Shown here: one piece after another, positions 5,673-9,557 of the stretch | How positions within the stretch are numbered: position 1 is the stretch's first letter | Layout: each line of letters begins with the position of its first letter | Source of the DNA: REEP01 sp964517265 | GTDB lineage: Bacteria > Pseudomonadota > Alphaproteobacteria > Rhodospirillales > Defluviicoccaceae | Assembly: GCA_964517265.1 (NCBI GenBank) | Contig: CAZFBS010000072.1 | Coordinates: forward strand, 1 to 9,557 | Direction: 5' to 3' | Length of the DNA stretch: 9,557 bases | Translations under genes and position numbers: made by a program | The notes under the pieces: model-generated | The model's database searches: none | Told to the model about the DNA's origin: nothing | Seen by the model: only the letters and a program-made list of their open reading frames with translations

Positions 5673-6464
5673 TCAGGCGCCCGCGGCCAGCCTGAGTTTC
5701 GGTCGCTCCGCGACGGCCATGTAATTGACGCTCGAATCAGTGGTGATGCGAAAGCGGGTGAGGAGAGGATTGAACCCGACACCGACAACCTCCTCAACGC
5801 GAACCCCATGGGCTCCGACTATCGCAGCGAGTTCGCTTGGCTTCATGAAGCAGCGCCAGTCGTGCGTTCCCCTGGGCAGGACGCCGAGAATGTGCTCGCC
5901 GGCGATCTTGGCGAAGAGCAAGGATCTCAAGGTTCGGTTCAACGTCGCGACGATCATGATCCCGCCCGCCTTAAGCATCCGACAACAGCTCCCGAGGAAC
6001 CGGTCGGCATCGGCGACATGTTCGACAACCTCCATACTGAGAACGACATCGAACCGCTCCCCGGTCTCGGCGAGCTCTTCCGCGAGCGCATGCCAGTATG
6101 TAGCTGGCGCTCCGACCCAGGCTGCGTGCATGCGCGCGACTTCAACCAGCTTGGCCGTCGCGTCGATGCCAACGACCTCCGCACCGTAAAACGCGACCGG
6201 CTCGCTCAACAGCCCTCCTCCGCAACCGATGTCAAGCACCCGTAGACCACCGAAGGGAATATCATCATTGGGATCGCGGCCGAACTGCCTGCAAATGCGG
6301 TCGCGGATGAACGCCAGCCGAACGGGGTTCAGCTGATGCAGGGTGTGGAACTTGCCGTCGGAATCCCACCACTCCTCTGCCATCGCCGCAAAGCGGGCGA
6401 TCTCGCCCAGGTCAGCCGTGGAACGCGGCGAGAGCGGCTCACTCTTTCGATCACGCCATATCAT
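5673..6464 (-). CDS. ubiG: Ubiquinone biosynthesis O-methyltransferase
   Basis: A 263-residue class I SAM-dependent methyltransferase, matching UbiG, which performs both O-methylations of the ubiquinone ring (2-polyprenyl-6-hydroxyphenol and 3-demethylubiquinol). The family signature at the N-terminus is FAAMAEEWWDSDGKFHTLHQ then LNPVRLAFIRDRI (25-57). Motif I VLDIGCGGGLL is at 76-86, the acidic ribose-binding strand is VVGID (97-101), followed by FDVVLSMEVVEHV (138-150). The UbiG-specific VATLNRT (172-178), LPRGTHDWRCF (196-206) and VNYMAVAERP (246-255) are also present. Length is normal apart from about 18 extra N-terminal residues. The start is ATG 6464, with GAGGAGAG about 4 nt upstream. 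It leads an operon with the Sel1 and DUF393 genes; its TGA overlaps an ATG. It diverges from the quinol oxidase genes, an arrangement that places the making and the use of ubiquinol under adjacent promoters. Confidence 0.9.
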   Translation of the reverse strand: MIWRDRKSEPLSPRSTADLGEIARFAAMAEEWWDSDGKFHTLHQLNPVRLAFIRDRICRQFGRDPNDDIPFGGLRVLDIGCGGGLLSEPVAFYGAEVVGIDATAKLVEVARMHAAWVGAPATYWHALAEELAETGERFDVVLSMEVVEHVADADRFLGSCCRMLKAGGIMIVATLNRTLRSLLFAKIAGEHILGVLPRGTHDWRCFMKPSELAAIVGAHGVRVEEVVGVGFNPLLTRFRITTDSSVNYMAVAERPKLRLAAGA

Positions 6465-6719
6465 ATCGCTCTCCTCAAGTACAAAGAGGATACGTCTTCT
6501 CGCTCATTTTGGACGCGTGTCGCTTCGCGATGCTGAACGTCGAAATGAGGAAGGGGCCGGGGCTCGATTGCCCCTGAACCTGGGCCGAGCACTCATTTGC
6601 GTTGGAGTTTTACGCGGCCACCGCGGGCCAGCTACGCGCCCTTGGCAGGAGAGCGGCTGGCCCACACATTGTGGGCGTGACAGGGGGCTTTGCACAACAG
6701 GTAGCCAAAGTCACGAGCG
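6465..6719. promoter_or_regulatory. Divergent control region between ubiG and cytochrome bd genes
   Basis: These 255 bp lie between opposing starts and must carry promoters for both operons. No protein gene is convincing here. Visible structures are the 17-bp palindrome at 6660-6676 and a smaller GGGGC/GCCCC pair at 6559-6574 without a T run. No canonical FNR box (TTGAT-N4-ATCAA) was found. Confidence 0.45.
6660..6676. promoter_or_regulatory. 17-bp palindrome upstream of cytochrome bd genes, possible operator
   Basis: GCCCACA-CAT-TGTGGGC has 7-bp perfect arms with a 3-bp spacer and is centred about 52 bp before the cydA start. It has the size of a dimeric regulator site. No known regulator consensus matched with confidence, and there is no following T tract to suggest a terminator. 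Confidence 0.4.
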
Positions 6720-8093
6720 ATGATGTCTCTGGATCTCGACCCGACCGTGCTCGCCCGCATGCAGTTCGCGGCCAACATCTCTTTTCACATCCTCTTTCCG
6801 ACGATCACGATCGCGCTCGGTTGGGTGCTGCTGTTTTTCAAGCTCGCCTACAACCGCAGCGGCGACGAGAAATGGATGGACGCCTATCGGTTCTGGGTGA
6901 AGGTGTTTGCGCTGTCCTTCGCCCTCGGCGTCGTCTCCGGCATCACGATGAGCTTTCAGTTCGGGACCAACTGGCTCGGCTTTATGGAACGCGTCGGCAA
7001 CATCGCGGGGCCGCTCCTCGCTTACGAGGTGCTCACGGCGTTCTTCCTCGAGGCCGTGTTTCTCGGGATCATGCTGTTCGGCTTCCGCAAGGTTTCCAAC
7101 CGGATCCATACCCTGGCAACCTTCCTGGTTGCCTTTGGCACCACGCTTTCAGCGTTCTGGATCCTGGTTTTGAACTCGTGGATGCATACGCCGGTCGGTT
7201 TCGAGATGCGCGATGGCGTGGCGCACGCGACCGACTGGGTGGCGATCGTCTTCAATCCGTCAATGCCCTACCGACTGTCGCACATGCTGCTCGCCTCCGG
7301 TCTGACCGTGGCGTTCCTGATCGCCGGCGTTTCAGCCTACCGGTGGCTGCGGAACGACCGCGCGCCCGGCGTCCGCGCGGCACTCCGTACCGGGATCATC
7401 ATGGCCGCTGTCCTGATCCCGGTGCAGATCGTTGTCGGCGATATGCACGGCCTGAATACGCTGCAGCACCAGCCGCAGAAGATCGCCGCCATCGAAGCGA
7501 ATTGGGAAACAGGGCCGCGCGCGCCGCTGGTACTATTTGCCATCCCGGACGAAGCTGCGCGCGAGAACGCGTTCGAGATCTCCATCCCCGCAGGCGCCAG
7601 CTTCATCCTCAAGCACGATGCGGATGGGGTTGTGCCGGGTCTGAACGATTTCGCAGGTCAGCACCCACCCGTAGCACCCGTATTCTTCGCCTTCCGCGTC
7701 ATGGTCGGGATTGGCCTTGCAATGCTGGTCCTGTCGTGGTCCGGCGTCTGGCTGCTGTGGCGCCGCGGCGACCTGACGCCGTGGGCGGCACGGGCGTTCG
7801 TCGTGATGACCTTCGCCGGTTGGGGCGCAACGCTGGCTGGCTGGTACGTCACCGAAATCGGGCGCCAGCCGTGGTTGGTCAGCGGAATTCTGAAAACAGC
7901 TGAGGCTGTGTCTTCCGTCCCGGGTCCGATGATCGCGGCGACCCTGGCCACGTATCTTGCGCTTTATGCTGCGCTCCTCTTGGCCTACGTCGGCGCCATC
8001 TTCTACCTGGCTCGACAGGCCGGCGGTTCCGATCGAGGACAGCCGGTGCCGTCGCAGGTCCCCGTGCGGCCGGCGATGGTTCCGGCGGAGTAG
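6720..8093 (+). CDS. cydA: Cytochrome bd quinol oxidase subunit I, short Q-loop (CIO-like)
   Basis: A 457-residue inner-membrane subunit with about nine transmembrane helices that oxidises quinol and carries hemes b558, b595 and d. Expected ligands are visible: H23 (NISFHILFPT; high-spin heme), H188 (RLSHM; b558) and M328 (FRVMVG; b558). The conserved Glu pair of the proton path is at E103 and E111 (YEVLTAFFLEAVF). The quinol site region has QPQKIAAIEANWET (251-264) with K254 and E259, and GWYVTEIGRQPW (374-385) is the late signature. The Q-loop is short, unlike the 522-residue E. coli CydA, which places it with the CIO-type oxidases (cioA is an alternative name); cyanide insensitivity is not proven by sequence. 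ATG 6720 and ATG 6723 are adjacent candidate starts; the ribosome-binding site is weak. Subunit II follows after 5 bp. Confidence 0.93.
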   Translation: MMSLDLDPTVLARMQFAANISFHILFPTITIALGWVLLFFKLAYNRSGDEKWMDAYRFWVKVFALSFALGVVSGITMSFQFGTNWLGFMERVGNIAGPLLAYEVLTAFFLEAVFLGIMLFGFRKVSNRIHTLATFLVAFGTTLSAFWILVLNSWMHTPVGFEMRDGVAHATDWVAIVFNPSMPYRLSHMLLASGLTVAFLIAGVSAYRWLRNDRAPGVRAALRTGIIMAAVLIPVQIVVGDMHGLNTLQHQPQKIAAIEANWETGPRAPLVLFAIPDEAARENAFEISIPAGASFILKHDADGVVPGLNDFAGQHPPVAPVFFAFRVMVGIGLAMLVLSWSGVWLLWRRGDLTPWAARAFVVMTFAGWGATLAGWYVTEIGRQPWLVSGILKTAEAVSSVPGPMIAATLATYLALYAALLLAYVGAIFYLARQAGGSDRGQPVPSQVPVRPAMVPAE

Positions 8094-8098
8094 AGGCC

Positions 8099-9112
8099 AT
8101 GCTGACGATGTTTGGCGACCCCGAGGTATGGCTGCCCGTAGCCTTTGCCGGGCTTATGGGGCTGTCGATCCTGGTCTACGTGGTGCTCGACGGCTACGAC
8201 CTCGGGGTTGGCATGCTTCTGGCGGACGCCAATGACCATGACAAGGATAGCATGGTCGCATCGATCGGGCCGTTCTGGGACGCGAACGAGACGTGGCTCG
8301 TTCTGGCGGTTGGGCTGTTGTTGGTCGCGTTCCCGCTCGCGCATGGCATCATTCTGTCGGCGCTATACCTGCCGGTGGCGGTGATGCTGGTCGGCCTGAT
8401 CCTTCGCGGCGTGGCTTTCGAGTTCCGGGCCAAGGTGCGGCCGGAGCAGAAGGCGTTTTGGAACCAATTATTTTTCGCCGGTTCGCTGGCCACCGCGCTG
8501 GCGCAGGGCTTCATGCTTGGAATCTACATCATGGGCCTCCAGTTCAGCCCGCTGGCGCTTGCCTTCGCCGCCTTCACCGCTGTGTGTCTTGCGGCCGGTT
8601 ACACATTCCTCGGCGCATGCTGGCTCATCATCAAGACCGAGGGGGAATTGCAGCAACGTGCCGTTACCTGGGCAAGAGGGGCCCTTTTGTTCGTCGCCCT
8701 CGGTCTGGCATCCGTATCCTCGGCCTCGCCCGCGGTAAGTCCGCGGATCTTCGACAAATGGTTTGCGCTGCCTGAACTGTTCCTGCTTGCTCCCTTGCCG
8801 ATCGGTGCCGCGATCACGATCGCCCTGTTGTGGCGTGTGCTCGCACGCATGCCGAACCGCAGAGACCAGTGGTCGCTGATCCCGTTCTTCGGCGCGGTCA
8901 CCCTCTTCGCCTTGGCGTTCGCCGGGCTGGCCTACTCGTTCTTTCCTTTTGTGGTTCCCGAGAGGCTGACGATCTTCGAGGCTGCGAGCGCGCCCGAGAG
9001 TCTGATGATCATTTTCGTCGGCACACTCTGTGTGGTGCCGGTCATCCTCGGCTACTCGGCGCTCTCCTACCGGATCTTCAAGGGCAAGGCGACGCCGCTA
9101 CGCTACGACTAG
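8099..9112 (+). CDS. cydB: Cytochrome bd quinol oxidase subunit II
   Basis: A 337-residue polytopic membrane protein with about eight helices, partner of subunit I in the terminal oxidase. It shows the CydB N-terminal signature YVVLDGYDLGVGML (27-40) with D31 and D34, and GPFWDANETWLVLAVG (57-72), which contains the conserved Trp/Asp residues, then AFPLAHGIILSALYLPV (76-92) and RGVAFEFR. Length fits the family. The ATG lies 5 bp after the subunit I stop, with GGAG at about 8085-8090 inside the end of that gene, so the two are co-translated. No cydCD-type assembly transporter is in the window and no CydX-like peptide follows immediately; the next ORF starts 184 bp later. The alternative name cioB applies if the enzyme is CIO type. 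Confidence 0.93.
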   Translation: MLTMFGDPEVWLPVAFAGLMGLSILVYVVLDGYDLGVGMLLADANDHDKDSMVASIGPFWDANETWLVLAVGLLLVAFPLAHGIILSALYLPVAVMLVGLILRGVAFEFRAKVRPEQKAFWNQLFFAGSLATALAQGFMLGIYIMGLQFSPLALAFAAFTAVCLAAGYTFLGACWLIIKTEGELQQRAVTWARGALLFVALGLASVSSASPAVSPRIFDKWFALPELFLLAPLPIGAAITIALLWRVLARMPNRRDQWSLIPFFGAVTLFALAFAGLAYSFFPFVVPERLTIFEAASAPESLMIIFVGTLCVVPVILGYSALSYRIFKGKATPLRYD

Positions 9113-9296
9113 CCATCTCACGATACGATTGATCGGATTGCGCTGGCTGCGATGACCCGACTGCCGAAGTTGAAACCTATTCGCCGCAATTCCACGTTCG
9201 AAGCTGGCAAAACAGCACAGTTTAGAACAACTCGAATCTGCGGCCGCGCTGCTCAAGTGGGTGCAGCGGCGTTGCCCTAAGGAGGGACGCTGACAG
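9113..9296. other. Gap after the oxidase genes
   Basis: These 184 bp hold no recognisable gene. A CGCTGC/GCAGCG pair around 9247-9268 could fold but has no T run, so it is not a convincing terminator. The right end carries an AAGGAGGG ribosome-binding site at 9279-9286, 10 nt before ATG 9297. Confidence 0.3.
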
Positions 9297-9503
9297 ATGA
9301 CGTCGCAACGTCACCTGATCGTCTGGCTCGCTTGGGGGGCGGCGGCCTTGTCTTTTGGGCCGGCCGTTCCCTTCGTCTGTTGGAACCGACGGCGGGTGCG
9401 GTTGGAGCGTGGTCATGGACCATACGGGATGAGCATTCCGCTTGGCCCGATGTTTTACATGCAGGTGAAGGCGGCCGTCCCGGGCTCCCATCGACTTGCG
9501 TAA
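9297..9503 (+). CDS. Small predicted one-helix membrane protein, possibly truncated
   Basis: A 68-residue ORF with a strong ribosome-binding site (AAGGAGGG, 9279-9286). Residues 7-29 (LIVWLAWGAAALSFGPAVPF and on) form one probable transmembrane helix, followed by a basic stretch NRRRVRLERGHG and a GMSIPLGPMFYMQV segment. It does not match CydX or DUF2474, the small subunits known beside bd oxidases, so a role with the oxidase is only positional inference. Its TAA (9501-9503) is the first three bases of the right inverted-repeat copy. The natural C-terminus may therefore have been lost when that sequence arrived. A competing frame (9332-9514) lacks a ribosome-binding site and has poorer codon use. 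The family is unknown. Confidence 0.45.
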   Translation: MTSQRHLIVWLAWGAAALSFGPAVPFVCWNRRRVRLERGHGPYGMSIPLGPMFYMQVKAAVPGSHRLA

Positions 9504-9555
9504 CAGCCCGTTGACAAAGTCGCTGCTGTCTGACTCGCTGTGGCGGAGCGAGGAG
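9501..9555. repeat. Right copy of the 55-bp perfect inverted repeat
   Basis: Exact reverse complement of bases 1-55; two further bases (TT) follow before the window edge and cannot be compared. Read on the plus strand it encodes, from 9503, the same residues as DUF3616 positions 152-169 (NSPLTKSLLSDSLWRSEE), but the sequence before 9501 has no DUF3616 similarity, so the copy begins abruptly. Confidence 0.9.
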
Positions 9556-9557
9556 TT

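Noticed and set aside
5028..6245. Plus-strand ORF of 405 residues across ubiG and the Sel1 gene
   Set aside because: It is long, but its protein has no family and it is antisense to ubiG, whose motifs are unambiguous.
6602..7903. Plus-strand ORF of 433 residues
   Set aside because: It is a frame-shifted shadow of cydA with Arg-rich, low-meaning sequence; cydA carries all heme ligands in its own frame.
9243..9273. Hairpin-like GC-rich sequence after cydB
   Set aside because: The stem is short with a bulge and no T tract, so it was not called a terminator.

Overview
The window is a high-GC segment that looks like an aerobic, ubiquinone-using proteobacterium, most likely an alphaproteobacterium. 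The clues are GC-rich third codon positions, a UbiG with the alphaproteobacterial style of motifs, a quinol-oxidising cytochrome bd, and several TTG or TGATG-coupled starts. No rRNA, tRNA, CRISPR array or complete mobile element was seen.

Layout, left to right. Minus strand, 1-507: N-terminal part of a DUF3616 protein running off the left edge. Minus strand, 775-1149: a small cupin protein. Plus strand, 1237-2163: an orphan radical SAM enzyme. Minus strand, about 2168-2414: decayed remnant of a short-chain dehydrogenase/reductase (SDR) gene. Plus strand, 2565-4480: a photolyase/cryptochrome-type flavoprotein overlapping a pyridoxamine-phosphate-oxidase-like flavoprotein. Minus strand, 6464 down to 4504: an operon of ubiG, a Sel1-repeat gene broken by an in-frame amber codon, and a DUF393 (DCC) thiol-disulfide oxidoreductase, joined by TGATG stop/start overlaps. 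Plus strand, 6720-9112: both subunits of a short-Q-loop (CIO-like) cytochrome bd quinol oxidase, followed by a small one-helix membrane ORF.

How the genes may work together (inference). The middle of the window is a redox and light-damage neighbourhood: two flavoproteins, a thiol oxidoreductase and the SDR remnant. Beside it ubiG, which completes ubiquinone, and cydAB, which oxidises ubiquinol, diverge from a shared 255-bp control region containing a 17-bp palindrome.

The most notable observations are: (1) the photolyase homologue appears circularly permuted, with the FAD-binding domain first and the antenna-type alpha/beta domain last; (2) the Sel1 gene keeps perfect repeat register across a TAG and still ends in the TGATG overlap with the next gene, so it is a recent nonsense allele or a recoded codon; (3) the first 55 bp recur exactly, inverted, at 9501-9555. 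In the left copy these bases read in frame as part of DUF3616, while in the right copy they abruptly supply the stop codon of the small membrane ORF, which points to a mobile-element end, an inversion or gene-fragment duplication, or an assembly join.
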